A stretch of DNA of 64,000 bases, taken from contig NZ_CP009281.1 of NCBI RefSeq assembly GCF_000758585.1, positions 1,550,001 through 1,614,000 of the forward strand. The letters are read 5' to 3'. Position 1 is the first letter of the stretch; every line of letters begins with the position of its first letter. A program made the translations under genes and the position numbers. Below, piece by piece: positions 53,201-60,991 of this stretch. Source of the stretch: Paenibacillus sp. FSL R5-0345 (GTDB lineage: Bacteria > Bacillota > Bacilli > Paenibacillales > Paenibacillaceae). The notes beneath the pieces were generated by a model. That model was not told where the DNA came from. It saw nothing but the letters and a program-made list of their open reading frames with translations, and did not search any database.

Positions 53201-54698
53201 TCTCAATGTAAGCATTGAGTACCGTTGGAGTAGTGGTGAGCGTATATTTGCCTTTGAGCTCTACCCATTCTGAATCTGTAACGGTTGCATTTTGTGAAAC
53301 GTTCGCAAAACCGCTGTCAGCATACTGAACACTAATACGAAGCGTTGTAGGCGCCTCACCAGGTGCCATTTTCACCCAAGCTGACAGTTCATACTCGTGA
53401 TTCTTTGCCATTTTTCCGGCAGCATTAACTAAGGCTGCATCATATTGTGCAGTAGTAGTAACACTCAAGCTTTGTTTTCCGTTAGGCGTATGGTTAGCTT
53501 CTTGGGAAAGCTTCACCGTTTCTTTGCCATTCCGTGGCCCAAAGCCATCCAAGCCATTCTCAAAGTCTGCAGAGATACCTGTCTTATCTACAACCTCCGG
53601 TGGGGTTTGGCCAGGGGTCACATCGGTGATGATGACTTCATCAATGTAAATGTCTGAGGTCAAAGTATTGCCGGATGGTTCAACAAAGATAATGACTTCC
53701 TTGGTTTGAGATGGAATTTCAAAGCCTTTCGTTTCAAATAACGTCCAATCTGAAGCGCTTACTTTTTTGTTGCCGATGATCCAAGGATATTTGTTACTTG
53801 CTACCTCGGAATCAATCTTGGATCCCAGATGGAAATCGCCTTCACCTGATCCAAGTCTAACCTTAAGAGAAATGTCGTACTTACGGTCCGATTTCATAAT
53901 GTCAGTAAGTACGAGAGCAGGAATTGCTTTTTCATCTGCCCGTTCGAAGAATTTTAGCGATTTCGTGCCATGTGAAGCTAGCTCGTCAACGACCGCTGTT
54001 TTACCATTGGATCCCCAACCCAGCTTACTCCAGCCTCCGGTATTTCCGTCTTCAAAACTCTGGTTAAGGACTACAGTAGGCTGAACAGGTGCTTGTGCCT
54101 GGGTGACGGTGATTTCTCCGATATAGAAGGGAACCTCCTGACCAGCATCATCAGACTTGATCCGCAGCACTGTATTCTCAACACTGGTAACGGAAAGAGC
54201 GGTGGCTAGTGTAACGCCTTGTCCCGCTTTGAAATCAGAGGAATAGATTTGAGTGTATCCCTCTTTATTATTAACGTCCGTTGATCCCTTATTGCTTACA
54301 ATTTCCAAGACGGCTTTGCCGGCTACCGGCGGGTTAGCATTATCGTCAACATATACGGAAGCGGTTACAGTATACTCTTGGCCAACTACCAAGCCCATAT
54401 CCGCGAAGGCGATATCTACGCCGTCCCAGCTTTTGGAGCGGGTGTTTACAGATAAAGCTGCTCCATCGGTATTTCCATCAAACGTCTTGCCATTGACAAT
54501 TGCCAGTGTTGGATTACCAGATTGGGTTAATTTGGTGTCTTTTACCGATTGTACATCCTTAAAAGTTTCTTGATATACAGTTTTCGAATTAGCAACTGCC
54601 AGATCTGCTGCGTTGACTACCGGAGCCATCAAGCCGACTGGAAGAAGTAAGACCACTGCGAGTAACCCGGAAACAACCTGCCTAAACGATTTCTTCAT
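50274..54698 (-). CDS. secreted multidomain GH10 endo-xylanase with CBM22-like, CBM9-like and SLH domains
   Basis: Start ATG 54698 after AAGGGG; a longer frame from 54764 lacks a proper ribosome site. 1,474 residues. Signal peptide to 'VVNAADL'. Three CBM22-like modules (~30-520), then a GH10 barrel with acid/base Glu663 in 'WDVVNEAMND' and nucleophile Glu786 in 'VVVTELDI'. A CBM9-like module follows ('SSAYYGTPAIDGSVDSVW', 'DDNNLYVLVQVKDDKL'). After a Gly/Asn/Ser linker come a ~200-residue pre-SLH module and three SLH domains. It hydrolyses xylan at the cell wall. Organisation matches known surface xylanases of Paenibacillus and clostridia. It is monocistronic and flanked by sigK relics on both sides. 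Confidence 0.95.
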   Translation of the reverse strand: MKKSFRQVVSGLLAVVLLLPVGLMAPVVNAADLAVANSKTVYQETFKDVQSVKDTKLTQSGNPTLAIVNGKTFDGNTDGAALSVNTRSKSWDGVDIAFADMGLVVGQEYTVTASVYVDDNANPPVAGKAVLEIVSNKGSTDVNNKEGYTQIYSSDFKAGQGVTLATALSVTSVENTVLRIKSDDAGQEVPFYIGEITVTQAQAPVQPTVVLNQSFEDGNTGGWSKLGWGSNGKTAVVDELASHGTKSLKFFERADEKAIPALVLTDIMKSDRKYDISLKVRLGSGEGDFHLGSKIDSEVASNKYPWIIGNKKVSASDWTLFETKGFEIPSQTKEVIIFVEPSGNTLTSDIYIDEVIITDVTPGQTPPEVVDKTGISADFENGLDGFGPRNGKETVKLSQEANHTPNGKQSLSVTTTAQYDAALVNAAGKMAKNHEYELSAWVKMAPGEAPTTLRISVQYADSGFANVSQNATVTDSEWVELKGKYTLTTTPTVLNAYIETANDDGGNRTFYLDDFVLRYLGPVAAAPPIQENLPNLKDIYKDEFLIGNIVNPATFDETRLKLLTKHHNIVTFENDMKPDYAYDANRNFDFTAEDALVKKVQDANLEIAGHVLVWHAQSPSWLHTAADGKPLSREEALKNLRTHIQTVVKHFGNKVKSWDVVNEAMNDNPANPTDWKNALRNSGWLQAIGPDFIEESFLAAKEVIDENGWDIKLYYNDYNDDNQNKSTAIYSMVKELNEKYAAAHPGEQLIDGIGMQAHYNLGTRLENVKSSLERFISLGVEVVVTELDIMAGTNSTITTKEAKQQAYLYAQLMDLYKKNSKHIPRVTFWGLNDSTSWRAEQNPTLFDKNFQAKEAFYAVTDPEKFIAENPPEELEYKKSSAYYGTPAIDGSVDSVWSNAPEMKLETKQMAWSGATGTAKTLWDDNNLYVLVQVKDDKLDKSNPNAWEQDSVEVFVDENNGKTSAFQDDDGQYRVNFENAASFNPEEIAAGFESKVSVSGTNYTVEMKIPFKKVKPANNAKIGFDAQINDAKDGNRISANAWNDPSGQGYQDPSVFGELTLTGKPSQDNGNGGNSNGSGTPSTDTVHNNNGVVSILPAVKVENGTATATVSSASLNKAIDQASPGANGKKQVTIEIPKQANVQSYVVQLPVSSLQSNSNVEFILKTDNAELLIPSNMLSNMTGQADQVSIQIKKVSGDSLNTGVRGKVGSRPIIDLSVKAGDTVIAWNNPAATVTVSIPYTATAQELVNADQIVILYIDSQGQATAVPSGRYDTKSGSVVFKTTHFSTYAVAYVTHSFTDTQNIQWAKQAIEAMAARGVIMGISEDTFAPAASITRADFITLLVRALELKGSGTNAATFSDVQPTAYYAQAVAVARELGIASGFEDNTFKPGSSITREDMMVLTARALKAAGKPSAGSGNLASYSDAASISTYAKDSAAFLVGRGIINGKNDKIAPADSLTRAEAAMILYRIWMM

Positions 54699-54732
54699 TA
54701 ATGCATCCCCTTCAGCGATTTTTTGGAATAAC

Positions 54733-54788
54733 GTGAAGCGCTTACATAAATATTTGGAACTCACCTCCTAATAGCCCAGATTATAGCA
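54733..54788 (-). promoter_or_regulatory. xylanase promoter element and cre-like site
   Basis: On the minus strand an extended -10 TGCTATAAT lies at 54780-54788; no good -35 is seen. Downstream, TGTAAGCGCTTCAC (54733-54746) contains the perfect core AAGCGCTT and matches 11 of 14 cre positions, placed between promoter and start codon where CcpA would block transcription. Confidence 0.5.
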
Positions 54789-54916
54789 TTGGACTTTAAG
54801 GACTTAATACTCTCAAATTAAAGAAGAATCCTTGTTTTTTTTAGTTATTTACAAAAGAAAGAAAAATACATATCTATCTCGCCAAGACGCCGCGTTTATG
54901 ATATTGAAGTCGCACC

Positions 54917-55165
54917 CATGTCCGCAACCTTAAGAAATTCGATAATACTGGGGAGGGAAGACATGGAGGATCTAATCTCCATCGGAACAATTGGCCTGAT
55001 CAAAGCCATTGAGAGTTATCGTCCAAACAAAGGCACAAAGCTGACCACTTTTGCCGCCCGTTGTATCGAAAATGAAATCCTGATGTACCTAAAATCACTG
55101 AAAAAGACCCGGAAGGACGTATCGCTTCACGATCCGTTTGGACAGACAATTGTTTATTGTGAATA
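54917..55165 (+). pseudogene. third sigK copy, 5' and middle part, frameshifted
   Basis: Matches sigK from about codon 60 to codon 140 ('[20 protein letters not shown]', '[20 protein letters not shown]'). A 4-nt insertion at 'ggggaggg' breaks the frame after KKFDNT, and Ala to Thr, His to Tyr and Arg to Lys changes show relaxed selection. Similarity ends at 'gatccgtttggacagac' near 55150. The left edge shares the 'catgtccgcaacctt' junction with the copies at 48061 and 49943. The missing end may be the relic at 59788. Confidence 0.75.
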
Positions 55166-55190
55166 AGGATGCTAACAATCTGGTTACTGA

Positions 55191-55853
55191 AGCTTAAATG
55201 ACTATTCAGTTACTCGGAGCTTGACGTATCCCAATCCGGCAGATTCCCGGGACTTCTCTGATCGCCATATTTACAGCAAGTCGGGCCGTCTGTATGTTGT
55301 ACTAGGTGACTGGTCTCCGACGTTGTTGGTTTTTGATGAAGTAACTTTCTTGCCAAGTAGCGGCAATAAGGAGATTAATGGGATCGGGGAGATGGTATTC
55401 ACCAGTGATAACAGTAAATTCTTTTACTGGAGTCAATATGGCTGGGATGCCGGATTTGCCGGTTCAGATGTCTACGCCTACTCCATTCATGGGGAAGGCA
55501 GTTTTGTCAAAGAGGACCAGTCCATTTTGGGATACCCGAATATGGATAGAGACCCGCTGGATACGCCGATTTTGTTAGTGGAAAGTCAGGGAATGATTAT
55601 AGCGAAGAATAAAGCTTTTAATATGGGTAATCTGCAGGAAGTGATAGGGACGTTCCCGGAACTGATTTATGCAGTGGATGTAGTGAATCATACGGCATTG
55701 GGAAAAAAAGGTATCTATGATCTTAAATCATTCCAGAAGGTCCAAACTATTAATTTAGCCGGTGCGACCAACATATTCTATGATGATAAGGGAAACCTTT
55801 ATTATTTCATTAATAACTTTTTGTTTATCAATGAACCTCATCATTTTTATTAA
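55191..55853 (+). pseudogene. N-terminally truncated beta-propeller-like gene
   Basis: The frame is open from 55191 after a stop, with coding-like content before the first start candidate (TTG 55221), and no ribosome site. The ~210 residues show strand-rich repeats ('SDRHIYSKSGRLYVVLGDWS', 'GEMVFTSDNSKFFYWSQYGW', 'TNIFYDDKGNLYYFINNF') of a WD40/NHL-like type. No signal peptide is seen. The upstream part was probably lost when it was joined to the sigK relic, so I treat it as a remnant. Its own terminator is intact. Confidence 0.5.
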
Positions 55854-55869
55854 GTTTTTAGAATAAGGG

Positions 55870-55912
55870 CAAAAGACCGTCTTTGTCACAAAAGGCGGTC
55901 TTTTGTCTTTTC
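55870..55912 (+). terminator. terminator between convergent genes
   Basis: CAAAAGACCG (55870-55879) pairs with CGGTCTTTTG (55896-55905), followed by TCTTTTC. It can also serve the amidase gene on the minus strand. Confidence 0.8.
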
Positions 55913-55959
55913 TAGATAGATCACTCAAGACAACTCGTAAAGCTTTAATTGAATTTCTG

Positions 55960-58900
55960 TTAATTAGAAGTTTTTAGTAAGTTGAACACAATTGCTGCAA
56001 ACTCTGCTCTAGTAATATCTTTTTCAGGCTTAAATGTACTGTCTGCGTATCCTGTAATAATATTATTGGATGCGAGTGCATCAATGGAATCATAATACCA
56101 TGCAGCTTTTTTAACATCTTTGAATGACGTGCTTCCAGTACCTGTTAGCTTAAAGGCACGAGTGATTAGTGCCGCTAATTCACCACGGCTAATCTTTTCA
56201 TTTGGACGGAAGCTTCCGTCACTATATCCGTTCATCAAGCCGGATCCGGCAGCTGCACCAATAAACTTATTGGCCCAATGCGTTGAAGGTACATCTGAAA
56301 AGTTACTTACTTGTCCTTCAAGTCCCATGTATGTTGCAATTACCTTAATAGCTTCGGCACGAGTCAAGCCTGAATTTGGACGGAATGTTCCATCGGAATA
56401 ACCCGTCAATAATCCCTTAGCAATTAGTGCGTCAATGCTTGCTTTTGCCCAATGATTCATTGTATCTACAAAACTAACAACTTTCGGCTTATCTGCTGGT
56501 GTTATTGTTTCTGCAGGTGCCGTTGTTTCTGTAGGCGTTGTTACTGCTGGAGGTATACCTCCTCCAGTATTTGGATTGGTTGGTCCATTATCTGTGTTTG
56601 GATCAGGATTAGTAGAGTTTGAAACGTATTGAAGTGCTGGAGCGAATGTTGTAAGTAGTCTAGCTTGACTTTGTTGCTCAAGAGCGTAGCCCATGCCTAA
56701 AACTTTTGCATCGTCCCATGCTCTACCAACTAGTTGCATAGAGATAGAATATCCGCTGTCATTCGTTCCTACAGGAACAACTACCGTAGGGAGACCTACA
56801 TTTGAGGTTAATACGCCCGTGTTACGGTCAGAACTTAATTGAGAAGCTGATGCGTCATTGTTATATACGTCACTAATAAAACCTGCATAAACAACAGCAT
56901 CAACACCATTCGTGTCCATCCAGTTTTTAATAACTTCCTTATAGTCGGTTCTATACTTAATGTAATCTTGTACAGCTTGTTCAGTCATACGAGTTGGAGT
57001 ACTATATCCTCTTTGATTATAGATAAGCACCTTATCTGAAGCTAGTACACTTGCTCCATCAATGTAAGGGAAGTCCTTATGAAGCTCAATATAACGTGCC
57101 CAACCTTCAGTAGATCCATTAATACCTGAAGGACGACTAGGGCCTGATGGTACAGCTGACATTTCAACCATTGTCGCCCCCGCTGCTTGAAGCTCTGAGA
57201 ACTTATCCATCACTGCCACTCCAGTATCATCATCAGCATAAGCAGATACAAAGGATGCAGGAATATATCCGATTTTCTTTCCTTTCAATGCATTAGCATC
57301 CAGAGATTCCTTCCAATCCACTGGACGCTTATGATCTGCATCAGCAGTGACTGTGAAAATATCTTGTGGGTCCGTACCCGTTGTAGTATTCAATATAATG
57401 GCTAGGTCAGTTACTGTTTTAGCAATGGGTCCTGCATAATCTTGTCCCCAAGTGAGTGGAAGTACTCCTGTAGTACTTGCCATACCGTCTGTACCCCGGA
57501 AGCTTTTTAAGCTAGCGCCTGTAGTTGGTGCATAGAGAGATACCCCTGTTTGCGATCCCATTGCTGCTGCTGCAAAATCAGCTGCAACAGATACAGCAGA
57601 CCCGCCGCTTGAGCCAAAAGATGTTTTTGATGGATAGAGTGCATTCCATGTTTGCTGCCAGCCGCTCTCACTAAAGCTTCCGCTGTTAGCAAACTCAGAA
57701 GTATTTACTTTACCAATAATTACAGCTCCAGCTTCCCGCAGCTTTTTCACTTGGAATGCATCGGAATCAGGCTGCCAGCCTTCAAGAGCTTTACTGCCAC
57801 CTGTAGTAGGCATATCCTTTGTGTCATAAATATCTTTTATCGCAATTGGAATACCTAATAAATCACCTTTTACACCTTGTGCACGGGCATCGTCAGCAGC
57901 TTTTGCTTGGTTAAGCGCAGTTTCAGATACATGCAGGAATGCATGGAATCCCAATTGTCCCTCATCGAATACCTTAATTCTATCTAAATAGGCTTGAGTA
58001 ATTTGTACAGAAGTAGTTTTACCATTAATCATATCCTTCTGCATTTCTGCAATTGATTTATTCTTAACATCATACGGCGATGAAGTTATTAATTCTTTGG
58101 CTGCAGGAGCATTAGGAATATCCAGATGATCTCCAGTATCAAGTCCCTCTATAGCAGATATATCCCAGTTGCTAATTGAACGAATTTGTGCGTTTGTTAA
58201 TCCTGATACATCCAGCAGACTATTAAGTCCATCTAGCATAGCAACCAGATTCTTCAACCCTTCTTCACCAGCTTCTCCAACTTGTACATAGTTTACTAGG
58301 GACTTCGATTCGCCCGGCCCAATATTTAGTGAATTAATGAACCCATAGAAATTCGCTTCATTACCATACTCAGCTAAGGGTACTGTGAATGGATCCTGTT
58401 GCTGATTCCCTAGACCTGTTAATCCATTATCAAACGGTTTTGGAGATCCCACTGCAACGCCTAGCGGCTTATTGTTTCTGGCACTGCTATCTACAACAAT
58501 CCATGAATCATCTGTAGTTACCTTTAAATCGCCTGAGTAGGTTGCCTTAACTACTGAAGCATTTGTTGTTGTACCATATCCTAAAGAACCACCGAATGAT
58601 ACATCAACTTTTATAGCGGCATCATTTTTATTAGTGAATGTATCAAAGAATCTCGTTCGATTATGAATAGTATCCACATACACCTCACGTGTTACAGTTA
58701 CATTTCCTAGATTTACAGATTGCGCCGAAGTAAACTTATTAACGCCATCGTATTTCAAGTCAAACCCACGCATCATTTGACCATTCATCAGTGGAGCTGA
58801 AGGCGAGGACACTTTAACAAAGATATTGCCGAAACCTTGTACTTGTGTAGCACCAACTGTACGTAAACTTCCTGTGTCTAAGCTAGGAGCAAAAACATCG

Positions 58901-59112
58901 TGAATCTCCCATACTGTGCCACTTTCTGAAGTAACTCGAGTTAAAGCGTCAGCTGTTTGGAACGGAATTACACTCGTAGCAATAACAGATAACACAATTG
59001 AAGTAGCTATAAATTGCTTTTTACTCCAATTTTTTTTTGCTGGTGAATATTCAGATCGGGTGGAACCAGAATGGTCTCTTTTAGTTTCACGTAGACGTTT
59101 GAACTTATTCAT
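55960..59112 (-). CDS. SLH-anchored amidase-signature protein, 1,050 aa
   Basis: Start ATG 59112, 9 nt after AAGGAGA. An Arg/Lys-rich N-terminus and a hydrophobic stretch at ~33-53 form a long signal peptide. Residues ~55-300 are an unassigned beta-rich domain. Residues ~340-860 match the amidase signature family: Lys426 in 'IPIAIKDIYDT', cis-Ser505 in 'FGSSGGSAVSV', and nucleophile Ser525 in 'GSQTGVSLYAP'. That last motif is usually GTDTGGSIRxPA, so the oxyanion loop is atypical. A Thr/Pro linker and three SLH domains (~875-1050) tether it to the wall. Substrate unknown. The DNA is visibly more AT-rich than the xylanase gene, which suggests separate acquisition. Confidence 0.88.
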   Translation of the reverse strand: MNKFKRLRETKRDHSGSTRSEYSPAKKNWSKKQFIATSIVLSVIATSVIPFQTADALTRVTSESGTVWEIHDVFAPSLDTGSLRTVGATQVQGFGNIFVKVSSPSAPLMNGQMMRGFDLKYDGVNKFTSAQSVNLGNVTVTREVYVDTIHNRTRFFDTFTNKNDAAIKVDVSFGGSLGYGTTTNASVVKATYSGDLKVTTDDSWIVVDSSARNNKPLGVAVGSPKPFDNGLTGLGNQQQDPFTVPLAEYGNEANFYGFINSLNIGPGESKSLVNYVQVGEAGEEGLKNLVAMLDGLNSLLDVSGLTNAQIRSISNWDISAIEGLDTGDHLDIPNAPAAKELITSSPYDVKNKSIAEMQKDMINGKTTSVQITQAYLDRIKVFDEGQLGFHAFLHVSETALNQAKAADDARAQGVKGDLLGIPIAIKDIYDTKDMPTTGGSKALEGWQPDSDAFQVKKLREAGAVIIGKVNTSEFANSGSFSESGWQQTWNALYPSKTSFGSSGGSAVSVAADFAAAAMGSQTGVSLYAPTTGASLKSFRGTDGMASTTGVLPLTWGQDYAGPIAKTVTDLAIILNTTTGTDPQDIFTVTADADHKRPVDWKESLDANALKGKKIGYIPASFVSAYADDDTGVAVMDKFSELQAAGATMVEMSAVPSGPSRPSGINGSTEGWARYIELHKDFPYIDGASVLASDKVLIYNQRGYSTPTRMTEQAVQDYIKYRTDYKEVIKNWMDTNGVDAVVYAGFISDVYNNDASASQLSSDRNTGVLTSNVGLPTVVVPVGTNDSGYSISMQLVGRAWDDAKVLGMGYALEQQSQARLLTTFAPALQYVSNSTNPDPNTDNGPTNPNTGGGIPPAVTTPTETTAPAETITPADKPKVVSFVDTMNHWAKASIDALIAKGLLTGYSDGTFRPNSGLTRAEAIKVIATYMGLEGQVSNFSDVPSTHWANKFIGAAAGSGLMNGYSDGSFRPNEKISRGELAALITRAFKLTGTGSTSFKDVKKAAWYYDSIDALASNNIITGYADSTFKPEKDITRAEFAAIVFNLLKTSN

Positions 59113-59300
59113 GTGCGTAATCTCCTTTTCCTTTATGTATGTTATTATTTAATGTTAGGTAATATAACACTACTAATTATATCAGTCAATAAATATTATT
59201 AATTTAATATATTTTGAGATTAAAAAAAGAAAAAAAGACTCTTTTTATTGTTTTTGTGTAATATTGATGTTAATTATTATATTAAATATATAACGTTAAA
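59113..59300. other. very AT-rich intergenic stretch upstream of the amidase gene
   Basis: Mostly A/T with runs such as TTAATATATTTTGAG. It probably holds the amidase promoter on the minus strand, but I cannot fix -35/-10 boxes among the many AT hexamers. No gene is visible. Confidence 0.4.
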
Positions 59301-59405
59301 TGATATGTTTTTGGAGGTGTTCATAGGACATAGAGCTTCATCATCCACTACATCATTAAAAAGCATGAATTTCACTAGATTTCTATGTGAATTTGACGAA
59401 ATCAA

Positions 59406-59767
59406 ATGATCAGTATTTATTTGGCAAGCCTACCGAACTCAAGAGCTGACAGATCTAGAGATGGATCCATCTACTCACAACCAACAAAACTTACGGAAGA
59501 ACAGAGTCATTGGTTATCTGCGATGCAGGAGCAGCACGCCATCCTGCCCAAAATGAAATGCACTCCCGGTATAGAAAAAGAACAGCTAAAATTAACGGAG
59601 AATATAATTTTTTCATTTCATGAAAGTGGAAGATTTCTATGTAGGAACATGGCATAAAGTAGAATCACTGATGATTTCAGATGCAATAGTCCGCAAGATC
59701 AATAATAGGCATTTTGAAAAGAGTAAAGTATTTGCTGGGAAAGAAGCCATAAGAATAGCCAGGTAGT
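59406..59767 (+). pseudogene. decayed reading frames of unknown origin next to the sigK relic
   Basis: An 83-codon frame (59406-59657) and an overlapping frame from ATG 59619 ('MKVEDFYVGTWHKVESLMIS', ending TAG near 59767) may be two pieces of one frameshifted gene. No ribosome site precedes the first, and I recognise no family. The stretch ends where sigK similarity begins at 59788. Confidence 0.3.
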
Positions 59768-59787
59768 GTATCCGAAATAAGTGGGAT

Positions 59788-59977
59788 GAAGAGCGTGCGC
59801 AGAGGGAGATTGCTAAGGAGTTGGGTATCTCACGGATAGAGAAGAGGGCGCTGATGAAGCTTTATCATTAGTTTTATAAGGCGAAGCGGTGAGATTTAGA
59901 GGATGATTTTGATATTAATAGAGATTCAGAATAGAGTGTTTTAAAAGCGACTTGCCAACAAGGGAGTTGCTTTTTTT
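59788..59977 (+). pseudogene. fourth sigK relic: 3' end and terminator
   Basis: 59788-59892 matches the last ~40 codons of sigK ('[15 protein letters not shown]', '[12 protein letters not shown]', 'FYKAKR'). RSYVS (15 nt) is deleted and a TAG replaces the Glu codon before FYKAKR. The flank continues to match the region after the complete sigK, including an almost identical terminator at 59943-59977 (AAAAGCGACTTGCC ... GGGAGTTGC, T-run). Together with 54917-55150 it looks like one sigK copy broken by the 4.6 kb that hold the propeller remnant and the amidase gene. Confidence 0.75.
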
Positions 59978-60065
59978 GTTAAGTCAGTAAGTGGCACGAT
60001 AGAGTGCTGGTAAAAAGGGACAAGACCGCAAGTACAGATTATTAGCTGTATAAGGGCACTGAGAC

Positions 60066-60155
60066 GTGATGCAGATGGTTAATAAGTGTGGAACAACAGT
60101 AAATGAGTATAGCTATGATGAATGGGGGAACAACACTAGCCAGACGGAGGGGATA
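60066..60155 (+). pseudogene. RHS/YD-repeat fragment
   Basis: 'TTVNEYSYDEWGNNTSQTEG' is a typical YD repeat of RHS-type wall-associated or toxin proteins (Y-x-Y-D-x-x-G-N). Only one repeat remains and the frame then runs into the rhodanese relic in another frame. It marks a deletion junction. Confidence 0.5.
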
Positions 60156-60164
60156 GAAGAGCCT

Positions 60165-60466
60165 GCTGGCTGCAATGCGCGAGGTAAAGAATGGAATCGG
60201 TCAAGCCGGCAGGGTGCTAATCGACTTGCGGGTACCAGAGCGCTAAACGGGCAAGGATACAAGCAAGTACACCAAGGCTGGTCATATCCCCGGTGCGATC
60301 CATTATTATTGGGAGGAGGGCTCTCCTAGCGGACCAAGAAATCATCGTTTATTGTGGTGCAGGTGTCACTGCTTGCCTCAATATATTGGCGCTAAAGGAA
60401 GCTGGTTTCAAGAACGTAAAGCAAGCTTTGGTTGGAATGGTGCGTAAACCGGCTCCTGCGAGTTAA
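60165..60466 (+). pseudogene. rhodanese-like sulfurtransferase pseudogene
   Basis: In one frame 'GRVLIDLRVPER', then a stop in place of Tyr, 'TGKDTSKYTKAGHIPGAIHYY' (cited as pieces), and after a frameshift 'LADQEIIVYCGAGVTACLNI' and 'LALKEAGFKNVKQAL'. The loop CGAGVTA is the active-site loop of thiosulfate/mercaptopyruvate sulfurtransferases, so the second domain of such an enzyme is recognisable. Stop and frameshift make it non-functional. Confidence 0.65.
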
Positions 60467-60522
60467 TTTTTACTACAGAATAATGATGTACCTCGACGGG
60501 GACTTTTGCCGAATTACAGCAA

Positions 60523-60559
60523 AAGCCCCTTCCGCCGTTTTGGCAGAAGGGGTCAGTTT
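60523..60559 (-). terminator. hairpin with T-rich tail on the minus strand
   Basis: On the minus strand CCCCTTCTGCC and GGCGGAAGGGG form an 11-bp stem followed by CTTTTGC. It could have ended a minus-strand gene that is now decayed (next entry). Confidence 0.5.
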
Positions 60560-60945
60560 AAAAAAATGCTGTCGCACCTGCGGGTTGAATTCCAGTTCAA
60601 TGCTTCGCATGTCCTTCGCGATACTGAAATGAATTTGCTTGATGACGCTCTGGAAAAGAGCCTTTTGCGTCTCCGGGGAGAAGAGAGCAGCAGCGAGTGG
60701 GATTGGCCCAGCAACCGCTGCACCAGTTTCGACGGAATCGGGTCGGAAGTACATTCTATGAGCCTTTGCTCTAGATTGGTTTTACGCGCCTTGACAGAGT
60801 TTGAACTGCACACCCGACGTCCTCCGTAAGGCTTTAATGCGATGTATCGACCTTCTACCGTTGCATTTGTCCACCGACTTTGATGGTGATTTACGATGCC
60901 TATTGAATTCACTCCAAAGAACACCCTACAACCCATACCACCCAT
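60560..60945 (-). pseudogene. possible transposase 3' remnant
   Basis: On the minus strand 'HHQSRWTNATVEGR' in one frame and 'HRIKALRR' in the next resemble the 'TNa.vEG.NnriKalkRr' end of DDE transposases (ISL3-like). The rest of the ~390 bases gives no intact frame I can name, and no terminal inverted repeats are visible. Weak call; a decayed unrelated gene is equally possible. Confidence 0.25.
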
Positions 60946-60991
60946 ACAGTCTAAAGAATTACTTTCCCTAGCTTACACAAACTTCTTGACG

